Shown: one piece after another, positions 26,096 to 35,349 of the stretch
Layout of the letters: each line of letters opens with the position of its first letter
Numbering within the stretch: the first letter of the stretch is position 1
DNA from: an uncultured archaeon
GTDB taxonomy: Archaea > Thermoproteota > Nitrososphaeria_A > Caldarchaeales > Wolframiiraptoraceae
Assembly (NCBI GenBank): GCA_937974645.1
Contig: CALJVH010000030.1
Coordinates: forward strand, 1 to 35,790
Reading direction: 5' to 3'
DNA length: 35,790 nucleotides
Notes under the pieces: model-generated
Database searches by the model: none
What the model saw: the letters and a program-made list of their open reading frames with translations, nothing else
What the model was told of the DNA's origin: nothing
Made by a program: the position numbers and the translations under genes

Positions 26096-27049
26096 CTATC
26101 TCTCAATTGCTTCGGCGCGGAGACCTTTTCTTCTGAGGTGCCTTGCAAGCTCCTCAGCAAACCCGTAGACGAGGTATATCCGCTCGGCTCCGCTCTCTTC
26201 CGCGTACCTCACCAGCCCTGAGAAGTCAGCGTGTCCGCTGAGAGGAAATGCGGCGTCAAATCCATTTAGCCGGTATCTTAGAGCCCAGCCCGTGGCAGCC
26301 GCCCATCTGATCCGATGCTTAGAGGGTGGGCTATACTTCTTGCTGGAGACATATACGCATTCGCCCTGCCTAAACGCCTCGAGACCTTCGGGACTGTTTA
26401 CTGGAAGGTGATCGAGCTTAAAGCCGTGTTGTGAAAGGCTCTCCGTTATTCTATCTATAGTAAAGCTCGTCAGAGCGGGGATCTTGAGATAGGCATTGAT
26501 GAGACCTATTATCTCCTGAGCCTTCCCGAGGGCATAGACCTTGAATGCAGGTATCTCTCCCTCCCTTATCGTCTCAATTATCCAGCGGATGATCTCGGCA
26601 TAGATCTCCTCTCTGGCCGGGAAGATGTAGCGCGGGGAGCCGTAAGTCGCCTCAAGTATCAGCGTCTCAGAACCTAGGGGTTTCGCACCCTTCAATATCA
26701 CACTATCATAGGTATTTATGTCCCCTGTGTAGACTAAGCTTCCCCCATCACCCTCTACGAGAAACTGGCTTGAGCCAATTACATGGCCCGATGGATAGGC
26801 TGAGATCCTGATATCTCCGAACTTTACCCTTTCCCCGTATTGTATTAGCTTCTCGAATCTATGGGAGCCGAAGAGCTTTAAGACGCACGCGGTCTCTGGC
26901 GTCGTTATAATCTTGTTAGACCTGCCTGGAGCATGATCTGAATGAGCATGCGAGACCAAGCTAATGCCATCATTCTCTGCCTTCGAGTCAAGCCATATCC
27001 TCTGATTACCGGCTTTTACGAGAAGCCCGCGCCCACCGAGAACCTCCAT
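26096..27049 (-). CDS. Metallo-beta-lactamase fold nuclease-like protein (archaeal exonuclease/mRNA 3'-processing family)
   Basis: SHAHSDHAPGR, SGHVIGSSQFLVEGDGGSLVYTGDI, FPLSGHADFSGLVRYAEESGAERIYLVYG. Confidence 0.88.
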   Translation of the reverse strand: MEVLGGRGLLVKAGNQRIWLDSKAENDGISLVSHAHSDHAPGRSNKIITTPETACVLKLFGSHRFEKLIQYGERVKFGDIRISAYPSGHVIGSSQFLVEGDGGSLVYTGDINTYDSVILKGAKPLGSETLILEATYGSPRYIFPAREEIYAEIIRWIIETIREGEIPAFKVYALGKAQEIIGLINAYLKIPALTSFTIDRITESLSQHGFKLDHLPVNSPEGLEAFRQGECVYVSSKKYSPPSKHRIRWAAATGWALRYRLNGFDAAFPLSGHADFSGLVRYAEESGAERIYLVYGFAEELARHLRRKGLRAEAIER

Positions 27050-27145
27050 AAAACTTATCCCCTACTATTGGTTTGTTCCGGGTTAAAGATGTTTCATCTG
27101 CAATATCATGGTTTATAAGTTCGCCTTTTTCCCAGCTAGTGAGAG

Positions 27146-28858
27146 TTGAGAAGCGCCACTTCGCAGCTGTCCTCATTGTACAAGTTTCTCTGGGGCATCC
27201 CGTTACGCGGGAGGCTGCTGGTTCCAGCGATAATGGTTCACGCAACGATATCGCTCATAATAATCTTTCTCGGCGGAGCTGGCGCCTACTCACCCCTAAT
27301 TATAGCCGGTTTCATGGCAAGCATTCTAGTTGGCTGGCTTCTAGAGCTCTCGGGCATCGACCTTGGAATGGTAAACCTAAGAAGATTAAATCAGCTTGCG
27401 ATCGTAAATTCCTGCTTCATAGCCTTTGGACTGGCAACCTCAATGACTCCGCTTGGTCTGGTCGCTTTAACCGCAATCCTGAGCGTCAGCTCCTTCATGA
27501 GGGGAATCATCTTCTTCACACTCTCTGGAAAGAGGCTTCCGAGAGCCCTGCCCCTCTTTATGCTAATCCTCTTCCTAGAGGCGGCGCCAACACTCCTTCT
27601 CCAGAATGCAGCTTATGGAATCTCAATCCTGAAGGGCTATCTCATCGGAGCCTCCATCTCCCTCCTACTGATGCTCATATTCAAGCGCATTCTATGGATT
27701 AAGGGCGCTCCCGTAATTGACTATGTATCAGGCATACTCGCTTACCTTCTAGACGATAGAAGGGATTGGTTGAGAGAACTTACAGAAAGACTTGACGATG
27801 AAAGTTTCGTGAAGCTGGATATATTGGTTTTCAGGAGTAGTGATCAAAAGCCCGAGGCCGCGATCCTCATCCCCTATTTCCACCCCGGCCCCTTCAAGGA
27901 TTATGGGAGCAGCGGCCTAATGTATAGCATACACGAGGAATTAATGCGACATGGCGTTAAGGCTATCTTCTTCAAGGGATTCTCAAATCATCAGGATAAC
28001 TTAATTTCAGAAGATGATTGCAGGCTTATCTTGGGGAGAATTAGGAAGCTGATACTTGATGATCATGAGGATCTCACGTATTTCTCTTACGCGTATTCTC
28101 CGCAAATTCTATGCGAAAGTCATGTTAAGGGCTTACTCCTAGGAGTAGGGAATGCGAGACTTCTCCTCGTCACAACTCATCCGGAAGGCATGGAGGATAT
28201 TCCAAACATAGTCTACGATGACAATAGAGACCAATTCCTGATACCCGTTGACTGCCATAACAGCTTCTCGGAATCCGTTAAGGACTTAGATGATAATAGC
28301 CTTGAGATGATTTCTAGTCTTTTGAGAAGGGCTGAGGAGATGGAACTCGGTGAGAAAAATAAGCTAATATTCGGTTATGCGCAGATTGAGCTTAATGGGT
28401 ATTCTAGGGAGGATGGCGCGGGTGATCTAGGGGTTTCCGCGGCGGCCTTCATCTTCGATGGCCGCCCTTCCACGATAATCAGCTTGGATGGGAATAATTG
28501 CCTACCCCAGATTAGGGACATGGTTATTGAAAGGCTTAAGCCTCTCGGGTTTGAGTATATGGAGGTCCTAACAACAGACACTCATGCAGTTAATGGGCTT
28601 AGATTTGGCGGTCGAGGATACCATCCCCTCGGAGAGGTGGTTCCCGCAGAGATAATCGCTGAGGCGGCTGAGGAGGCGGCTAAGAGGGCCCTAGGAGCGG
28701 CTAAGCCCATGGAGGCTGCGTGGGTTAGGCTGAAGTTCCCCGGTGTTAAGGTCATGTCTCAAAGTTTTCTCCGAGAGGCTGCAATGAGAACTAGGCAGGG
28801 AATAACCATCTTTCTCCTCTTCCTGATAGGATCATTAATGGCTGGAATTATTCTCTGA
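27146..28858 (+). CDS. DUF2070 family membrane protein
   Basis: N-terminal TM helices; C-terminal soluble domain with IPYFHPGPFKDYGSSGL, PVDCHNSF, TTDTHAVNG. Confidence 0.85.
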   Translation: MRSATSQLSSLYKFLWGIPLRGRLLVPAIMVHATISLIIIFLGGAGAYSPLIIAGFMASILVGWLLELSGIDLGMVNLRRLNQLAIVNSCFIAFGLATSMTPLGLVALTAILSVSSFMRGIIFFTLSGKRLPRALPLFMLILFLEAAPTLLLQNAAYGISILKGYLIGASISLLLMLIFKRILWIKGAPVIDYVSGILAYLLDDRRDWLRELTERLDDESFVKLDILVFRSSDQKPEAAILIPYFHPGPFKDYGSSGLMYSIHEELMRHGVKAIFFKGFSNHQDNLISEDDCRLILGRIRKLILDDHEDLTYFSYAYSPQILCESHVKGLLLGVGNARLLLVTTHPEGMEDIPNIVYDDNRDQFLIPVDCHNSFSESVKDLDDNSLEMISSLLRRAEEMELGEKNKLIFGYAQIELNGYSREDGAGDLGVSAAAFIFDGRPSTIISLDGNNCLPQIRDMVIERLKPLGFEYMEVLTTDTHAVNGLRFGGRGYHPLGEVVPAEIIAEAAEEAAKRALGAAKPMEAAWVRLKFPGVKVMSQSFLREAAMRTRQGITIFLLFLIGSLMAGIIL

Positions 28859-28909
28859 GAATGCTCCGAAAACAAATAATTACCCCCTCGTCTAGATTTC
28901 CGAGTACGG

Positions 28910-29179
28910 ATGTCAAGATCTCAAGTCATAATCGGTAGGAAGAACGTAATGAGGTACGTCACGGCATGTATAACCCTGTTTAATAAGGGGGAGAAAGAGA
29001 TACTTCTCAGAGCAAGGGGAAGGAACATAGACAACTGCATAAAGACGATAATGCTCTTAAAGAATGGGTTCTACTCGAACCTGAAAATCAAGGAGATAAA
29101 CTTGTCAAGTGATGAGCTGCGGAGAGATGATGGGAGAGTGATATATGTAGGGGTTCTTGAGGCTGTAATAGCCTTATAG
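28910..29179 (+). CDS. albA: Alba chromatin/RNA-binding protein
   Basis: VIIGRKNVMRYVTACITLFNKGEKEILLRARGRNIDNCIKTIMLL. Confidence 0.95.
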   Translation: MSRSQVIIGRKNVMRYVTACITLFNKGEKEILLRARGRNIDNCIKTIMLLKNGFYSNLKIKEINLSSDELRRDDGRVIYVGVLEAVIAL

Positions 29180-29206
29180 CATATCCTTGGTGGAGTTCTA
29201 TTAGCA

Positions 29207-30526
29207 ATGAGGAAAGATTTCCCGAAGATCGAGCGGCTCCCAACCTCCGGCAATGCCGCGAATATAATCTCAAGAGATGCTGAGATGATGTCGCGATCAT
29301 GTAGAAGAATGTTTCCGATCGTGGTGAAGCACGTTGAAGGGTCCATAGTCTTCGACATAAACGATAACGCGTACATAGACTTCACGAGCGGTTTTGGGAC
29401 TCTGCCCTTGGGAGGGCGGCATCCAGAGATCATTAAGGCGCTGAAGGCGGGGATTGAGAAGTCGCCGTCTATTCCGCCCAGTCTATATTCCGAGGAGGTT
29501 GTTGAGCTTGCTGAGGAGATTGCGAGAATAGCGCCAATCAGAGGTGATGTGAGGATACTTTTCCGCGATAGCGGCTCGGAGGCAATTGACGCGGCGGTTA
29601 GAGCGGCAAGGTGGCATTCTGGGAAGAACGTGGTCCTAACCTTTCTTAGGGAATACCATGGATCTACGGAGATCGCCTCGATTCTATCAACTAGCTTGAG
29701 GGCTAGAGGATCATCTTCAAGAATACTTGACGTGATTTATGGTTTTGGCCGCGACTGTGCCGCCTGCCCGCTCGACCTGGATTCTGAGAGATGCCGGGCT
29801 GAATGCCTCAAGCTGTCCCGTGAACTCGCCGAGTCCGTTGCTCCTGACGATTTGGCGGCGATAATCTTCGAGCCAATAAACCTCAGAGCGCCCATGCCCC
29901 CATCAGCATCTTACATGGAGGCCCTCACGAGACTTGCAAGGGATGTAGGTGGCCTACTCGTAGCGAATGAGAGATTCACCGCGCCCGCTAGGACAGGTAG
30001 ATGGCTTGCCCTAGATCACTGGAATCTTAAGGTTGATGCTGTGTGCTTAGGAGAGCAACTCGCCTCTGGGCTTCCCCTCGGAGTCCTGATAGCTAGGGAG
30101 GAGGTTCTAAATTTAGAGCCCTCGGAGCATGATGCGTGTGGTGGAAGCATATTATCGGTCTCTGCGGCCCTCGCGACGCTCAGGGTCATTAAGGACGAGG
30201 GTCTTGTGGAGAGGGGTGAGAGAATTGGTAGGAGGCTCTTGAGGAGGGCCGGTGAGCTGGCTGAGGAGCTGGGCTGGAAGGCTCATGGGGCTGGAATGCT
30301 CGTCGGCATAAGACCTTTAGGCGAAGATGCGAGAGCTGCCAAAAAAAGGGCGAGGATTATCTTGGATGAATGTTTTAGGGCTGGATTACTCCTCTGGAGA
30401 ATAGGAGCCACGATCCTAATCACTCCCGCATTAAACATCGAGGAAGAGCTTTTTGAAAAGGGCTTAGAAATACTCGGGGAAAAAGTTGCTGAGATTAGCC
30501 GACGATCTCAAGCTTCCTCAATCTAA
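29207..30526 (+). CDS. Class III aminotransferase-family protein lacking the catalytic lysine
   Basis: YIDFTSGFGTLPLGGRHPEI, RDSGSEAIDAAVRAARW, REYHGSTEIAS, CAACPLDLDSERCRAECL; active site reads VDAVCLGEQLASGLPLG. Confidence 0.85.
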   Translation: MRKDFPKIERLPTSGNAANIISRDAEMMSRSCRRMFPIVVKHVEGSIVFDINDNAYIDFTSGFGTLPLGGRHPEIIKALKAGIEKSPSIPPSLYSEEVVELAEEIARIAPIRGDVRILFRDSGSEAIDAAVRAARWHSGKNVVLTFLREYHGSTEIASILSTSLRARGSSSRILDVIYGFGRDCAACPLDLDSERCRAECLKLSRELAESVAPDDLAAIIFEPINLRAPMPPSASYMEALTRLARDVGGLLVANERFTAPARTGRWLALDHWNLKVDAVCLGEQLASGLPLGVLIAREEVLNLEPSEHDACGGSILSVSAALATLRVIKDEGLVERGERIGRRLLRRAGELAEELGWKAHGAGMLVGIRPLGEDARAAKKRARIILDECFRAGLLLWRIGATILITPALNIEEELFEKGLEILGEKVAEISRRSQASSI

Positions 30527-30773
30527 CTCCCTTCTTGTGTATCGTGTAACCGCACTCCTTGCAGATGAGCTTTAGGGTCTGCTTCTGGGTTGTTTTAGCC
30601 TTCTTCCGTTGTATGGGATACTTCTGGCCGCCGTATCCTTGTAACTCCCGCTCGTGGTGCCTAGCACCCCTGGCCAGAGACCTCTCCTTACCCTTCTTAT
30701 AGAGCATGACCTTATGCTCCGTATACTTCCGACAACGGGGGCAGTAGGTGTTAATCGATGTTGGGACTTTCAA
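30495..30773 (-). CDS. rpl44e: 50S ribosomal protein L44e
   Basis: MKVPTSINTYCPRCRKYTEHKVMLYKKGKERSLARGARHHERELQGYGGQKYPIQRKKAKTTQKQTLKLICKECG; TTG start 30773. Confidence 0.95.
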   Translation of the reverse strand: MKVPTSINTYCPRCRKYTEHKVMLYKKGKERSLARGARHHERELQGYGGQKYPIQRKKAKTTQKQTLKLICKECGYTIHKKGVRLRKLEIVG

Positions 30774-30868
30774 TTCAAGGGCGAGAAAGTTCCGCCGATA
30801 ATTTAAGGATGTCGCGTCCAACAAGCTCAAACCTAATTAGGGGAAAAGACCCTGAACTCGGCTGAGAC

Positions 30869-31069
30869 ATGGAGGTTGACTGGGAAAAGCTGATACCGAA
30901 GCCTAAGTCGAGATTTCTCCTTGTCCAGTGTAATGAGTGCGGTCATAGGCAGATATTGTTCGACCATTCGAAAATAGAGGTTAGATGCCAAGTATGCGGC
31001 GCGCCCCTAGCCGTCCCTAAGGGGGGCAGGGCTAAGATCTTGGGAAGAGTGCTAGAAATCTTAACTTAA
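30869..31069 (+). CDS. rps27e: 30S ribosomal protein S27e
   Basis: PKSRFLLVQCNECGHRQILFDHSKIEVRCQVCGAPLAVPKGGRAKI. Confidence 0.95.
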   Translation: MEVDWEKLIPKPKSRFLLVQCNECGHRQILFDHSKIEVRCQVCGAPLAVPKGGRAKILGRVLEILT

Positions 31070-31108
31070 TTTATAGCTTAAATTCATGATCATAGCCAAG
31101 TATTCTGG

Positions 31109-31894
31109 ATGTCGGAGTTTGCTGAGCGGGATGCTCCTGCCGTTGATGAACCCGTTGTCGGCTTGGTTAAGCGCGTCGAGAAGTACGGTGCATACCTGGA
31201 TTTGTTGGATTATCCTGGCTGGGAGGGCTTCGTCCATGTCTCGGAGATCTCGCTTAAATGGATAAGGAATATACGGGATTATCTTAGAGAGGGTCAGAGA
31301 GACGTATTCAGAGTTCTTAGAGTGAATCTGGCGGCAAAGCAGGCGGACGTCTCCCTCAGAAGGATTTCTCAGAAAGAACGGGAGGAGAATATGCGCCTCT
31401 GGAAGCGGAAACAGAGGCTGATAAGAATTCTGAAGTTCCTCTCAGAGAGATCCGGTAGGAATGAGGAGGAGCTGAGAAAACTTATAGTCGAGCCGGCATT
31501 AAGGCGGGGCTTAAGCCTCTATGATGTCTTATTAGAAGCGCTCGAGGAGGAGAGCCTTCCAAGCTGGATGGAGATTGATGAGAATCTCGCGAAGCTGCTG
31601 ATGGAGATTGTTGCTCAGGAGATAAAGATAAGGGAAGTAACCGTCCAAGGCATCCTCATAATGAGTGTCCCAAGAGGCGATGGTGTCGAGGTAATAAGGC
31701 GCGCGGTCAGTCTAGGACTTGAGGCGGCTAGGAAGGAGGATGTGTCGATAACAACTATGGGGGCGCCAAGATACTTGGTAAGGGTTAAGGCCGAGGATAT
31801 GGAGAGCGGGAGAAAGATCATCGAGAAGGTTGCAGAAGCCTGCCTTTCAGTCGTTAGAGAAGCCGGAGGAAGAGGAGAGCTTCAGATGAAGTGA
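31109..31894 (+). CDS. eif2a: Translation initiation factor aIF2 alpha
   Basis: VVGLVKRVEKYGAYLDLLDYPGWEGFVHVSEISLKWIRNIRDYLREGQRDVFRVLRVN. Confidence 0.96.
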   Translation: MSEFAERDAPAVDEPVVGLVKRVEKYGAYLDLLDYPGWEGFVHVSEISLKWIRNIRDYLREGQRDVFRVLRVNLAAKQADVSLRRISQKEREENMRLWKRKQRLIRILKFLSERSGRNEEELRKLIVEPALRRGLSLYDVLLEALEEESLPSWMEIDENLAKLLMEIVAQEIKIREVTVQGILIMSVPRGDGVEVIRRAVSLGLEAARKEDVSITTMGAPRYLVRVKAEDMESGRKIIEKVAEACLSVVREAGGRGELQMK

Positions 31895-31901
31895 GCGCGT
31901 G

Positions 31902-32066
31902 ATGCCCGGCCTTTTCAAAAAATGCCTTAAATGTGGCAGATATACCATCAGAGAAGATGCATGCCCAGCATGTGGAGGCCCGTTAAAATCCGCTCACCCA
32001 CCCCACATCTCCCTTAAACATAGGTATATAGACCTGGTGGCAAAGGCTAGGCGTAGAGAATCGTAA
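31902..32066 (+). CDS. nop10: Nop10, H/ACA RNP subunit (not in the ORF track)
   Basis: Translation: MPGLFKKCLKCGRYTIREDACPACGGPLKSAHPPHISLKHRYIDLVAKARRRES, 54 aa. Confidence 0.95.
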   Translation: MPGLFKKCLKCGRYTIREDACPACGGPLKSAHPPHISLKHRYIDLVAKARRRES

Positions 32067-32083
32067 CGGGTTTCGCCGTAGTT

Positions 32084-32905
32084 GTGGGGGAACGATTTAA
32101 ATTTCAGCAACCCAGATCCACTAGCAGTATGCTTTCTCGCAGAACGAGGGAGGATGGCATAATCTTAATTGAGCTGGATAAGTCAGCCGACTTAAACGGT
32201 GCTCACGTGATTGATGCTGCCCCATCCGCGGGCATAGCGCCCTCCATAGCGGTTAATTACATGGTAGAGAGGTTGAGGCCCGTTAAGATCGCGGAGGTAA
32301 GGTCGCATTACTTCCCCCATGTGAGCCTAGTAAATAATGGGATTGCGTCCCAGCCGAAGATAGAGCTCTATAAGTATGAGAATTATGGAGCAAAGCTCGT
32401 GTTGATCTCTAGGAACTTCGTCATGGAGGATGGTGAGGTGAGTTATCTGATCGCGGAGAAGATATACAGCTTCTTGATGAAGAAAAATGCCAAAGATTAT
32501 TATCTATTGACAGGTGTTAGGCTGACGGGGTCGAGGGGTGTCTATATAGCCTCAACCGATCCCGAGGGAGTTAGAGCATTCACTAAAGCTGGCGCAAAAC
32601 TCCTAAGAAGCCTAGACGAGGTGCCCGCCGACAAATTATCCTCGCATCTCATGCACTTATACCTCAAGGGAACGGGAAGAGTCTGGTTACTCGCCGCCGA
32701 GGTCATGCCCTACTTCCCGGATCCGGCGGCAGCAAAAGACCTCTTAGAGTTACTATCTAGGGTTCTCAAGTTCGAGATCGATCTGGGAAAGCTCGAGGAG
32801 GAGATTAGGAGACAGAAGGAGATCATCGAGGAATTTAGACGGGACTACGAGAAGATGCTTCAAGATAGGGTTAGGGGCGAAAAAGAGCCTCACTATATAG
32901 GCTAG
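32084..32905 (+). CDS. PAC2 family protein (proteasome assembly chaperone-like)
   Basis: GAHVIDAAPSAGIAPSIAVNYMVERLRPVKIAEVRSHYFPHVSLV..; position after aIF2a-nop10 is typical. Confidence 0.88.
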   Translation: MGERFKFQQPRSTSSMLSRRTREDGIILIELDKSADLNGAHVIDAAPSAGIAPSIAVNYMVERLRPVKIAEVRSHYFPHVSLVNNGIASQPKIELYKYENYGAKLVLISRNFVMEDGEVSYLIAEKIYSFLMKKNAKDYYLLTGVRLTGSRGVYIASTDPEGVRAFTKAGAKLLRSLDEVPADKLSSHLMHLYLKGTGRVWLLAAEVMPYFPDPAAAKDLLELLSRVLKFEIDLGKLEEEIRRQKEIIEEFRRDYEKMLQDRVRGEKEPHYIG

Positions 32906-34986
32906 TCGACCAGCTCGTAGATATAGACGTAGGCGTAGCTCGTGTATGGCTCATCCGAAGCATAAACTAGTCTGAAGTGTCTGAGACTGGGAGGGTTATA
33001 GACGTGGTATGTTTGGCCGCTAACCTGATAGGGCTTAAAGGGTATTAGCTGGCCGAGCGTCGTCCTGCTCCAGAACTTATCGGTCGGATTACCCTCAGCA
33101 GTCATGTACTCGCTCTCATTGAAATAGTGTCCTTCCTGCACCGCTATTCTCAACATCCAGATCCATTTCCCCTCATCCCCGTATCCGAGAAGAACTCCAG
33201 CTTGCTGACCGTATGGGTAGTGGGTGACGAAGACTAGGACATGAGTCGCTCCAAGATTCTTGAATATCCTATAAGCTGTCTCCTCATCAGAAATGAAGGC
33301 ATAGCCCACCTCGCCTATCTGGGTCGAATTGAGGGTAGCGTTATCCACGATGCTCGTCCTATTCCCGAGGATTGTTATCCAGTAGCCGTAATCCCACCAA
33401 GAGGCCACCACAGCGTCCCCCGGTAGATTCTCCCTCATCCACTCTAAGGCCTTAAGCCATGCAGGGATCTCCGCCCTAACCCCAAGCGAAGAAGAGACCA
33501 CCGTTGGAGGAGAGTAGGCAGCATCTATACCCGATAAGGAGTATCTGATCCCATAGGCGGCTGGTGTGAATGAAAAGAGAAGGATTATGCCGACTAAGAG
33601 GGGTGTGAGCAGGTAATACTCGACGCCGACCACCCTCCTTCTCGGCTTGAGCGCCGCCTTCAGGTTCCTCGCGAACCCCCCAACAAGTTCCGCGAGACCA
33701 AAGCCCGCTAAAATCGCTACTGAGGGGGCCGCTAGGGTCGATAACCTAACCATTGTAGATGAGAAGTATACGCTCAAGATCGTGAATGCCGCAAGGGTTA
33801 AGTCCTCATCCCTTCTGCGTCTTAGCGCGTAATAAAGGCCAGCGATCATCAAGATCGACTGGAATCCGAGGTCCCTGAAGAGTATGCTCCACGTCGAGAG
33901 CTGGTTCTCGGCGACGGATACGAATATCGGCAGATCGTATCTGATTGATGGAACGAGGACGCTAAGGAACTTGAAGCCCGGAAGCCCGGCGGCACCCAAC
34001 ATCATGATGGACGCAAAGCCCATCACACCAGCCGCGATCACATAATATGGAAGATGCTTGGCATGCACTCCTTCGGGGAGAAGTTTCGAGATCTCGAAGG
34101 ATAGGAGTATTATGAATGCGGCGAAGCCGGCGAGTATCGTCACTTCCCTCAGATATCCTGGGCCGAGCTTTGGAACCATCAGCGCTATTAGGGTGTACGT
34201 TGAGAAGGTTATGGTGAAGGCTGTTAGCATCCCCCTCCTGTATCTCCCGAGGAGGGCGAGTAAGACCGTTATCAGGGGGATGAAGGCTAGTGGAAACCTC
34301 GCGGCACCCCAGCTTGCGGTCATGTATCCGAGGGATAACCCAGCTAGAACCGAGTAGGCTACTACTCCTCGCTCACTCCTCTCTTCCTTTAGCGCTTGGA
34401 CATAGGCCCAGATTCCTATCAGCATGAGCGGTAAACCTATACTTTCGTCATCGAACCAGCCGAAGAGACTCCTTTCAATGTGCCCGCTACTGATTGCTAG
34501 GAGGAAGGCTGAGAGGAGTCCAGCAGGCCTTCCTCCCAGCTCCTTTCCCAAAAGGTATGCGAAGAGAATCGCGATCACTGCCATAAGCGGTGGAAGCATC
34601 GCCGCAAGCTCCAGCGAATTCACCTCAACCCCTATCCCGTGAAGCACATGATAGATGAATGCAGCCATGAATGGTAGGCCTGGAAACGCCGATCTCCCAA
34701 CATCCCTTCCATAGGGATACCAGGATGAATAATCATGCCAATTGAAGAATTTTATGAACCCCATCCAACCATTCTCAATAACGTAATTCATCTCTTTAAG
34801 CTGCATCCAAGGATCGAACTCCATCAGATAGATTCCCCATCTCATGGGAAGAATTCTGATCATGAACCCGAGAAGGAGTATTGATATTAGGAGGAAGGCT
34901 TCGATAAGAATTAACTTCCCCTGGAAAAATCTTCTCACAATACTGGCTAGCCTGCCGCCGAGCTTCCTCATCAATCTCAGGGGCAC
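32902..34986 (-). CDS. aglB: STT3/AglB oligosaccharyltransferase
   Basis: EFDPWMQLKEMNYVIENG, VVASWWDYGYWITILGNRTSIVDNATLN, multiple TM helices. Confidence 0.95.
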   Translation of the reverse strand: MPLRLMRKLGGRLASIVRRFFQGKLILIEAFLLISILLLGFMIRILPMRWGIYLMEFDPWMQLKEMNYVIENGWMGFIKFFNWHDYSSWYPYGRDVGRSAFPGLPFMAAFIYHVLHGIGVEVNSLELAAMLPPLMAVIAILFAYLLGKELGGRPAGLLSAFLLAISSGHIERSLFGWFDDESIGLPLMLIGIWAYVQALKEERSERGVVAYSVLAGLSLGYMTASWGAARFPLAFIPLITVLLALLGRYRRGMLTAFTITFSTYTLIALMVPKLGPGYLREVTILAGFAAFIILLSFEISKLLPEGVHAKHLPYYVIAAGVMGFASIMMLGAAGLPGFKFLSVLVPSIRYDLPIFVSVAENQLSTWSILFRDLGFQSILMIAGLYYALRRRRDEDLTLAAFTILSVYFSSTMVRLSTLAAPSVAILAGFGLAELVGGFARNLKAALKPRRRVVGVEYYLLTPLLVGIILLFSFTPAAYGIRYSLSGIDAAYSPPTVVSSSLGVRAEIPAWLKALEWMRENLPGDAVVASWWDYGYWITILGNRTSIVDNATLNSTQIGEVGYAFISDEETAYRIFKNLGATHVLVFVTHYPYGQQAGVLLGYGDEGKWIWMLRIAVQEGHYFNESEYMTAEGNPTDKFWSRTTLGQLIPFKPYQVSGQTYHVYNPPSLRHFRLVYASDEPYTSYAYVYIYELVD

Positions 34987-35029
34987 CTATCCTAATCCAA
35001 ATTTATATTTTCCCCTCTCAATAGGACTC

Positions 35030-35287
35030 CTAGGATTTTATCTCGAAGTGCTCGCCGGAGCAATGAACGAAGCCCTTAATTCTCCTGACAAAGGATACGC
35101 AGACGAAACACCTTAAGAAGGGCACTTTCTCCCCCTTTAAAGGACACACAACATACTCTTTCTTATCTAGGATGCGTCTTCCCGCGATAGTTTTTAAAGC
35201 TTCAGAAACCTCTTTCTCAACCTTCAGCGGCTTCTCCGCCACCTCGACCTTTATCACAAATTTGGGCTCCTTAACCATGTGAGTCAA
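35030..35287 (-). CDS. Small Cys-containing protein of unknown function
   Basis: KEYVVCPLKGEKVPFLRCFVCVSFVRRIKGFVHCSGE; Cys spacing suggests metal binding. Confidence 0.55.
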   Translation of the reverse strand: MTHMVKEPKFVIKVEVAEKPLKVEKEVSEALKTIAGRRILDKKEYVVCPLKGEKVPFLRCFVCVSFVRRIKGFVHCSGEHFEIKS

Positions 35288-35349
35288 ACATACCTTTAAA
35301 TCACTTCTTTATTTCTTTTGATTTATTAATTAGTTAAGTTTGGAATTAA

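Noticed and set aside
27073-27702. 209-aa plus-strand ORF
   Set aside because: Overlaps the DUF2070 N-terminus in another frame; low-complexity S/H/N/P composition
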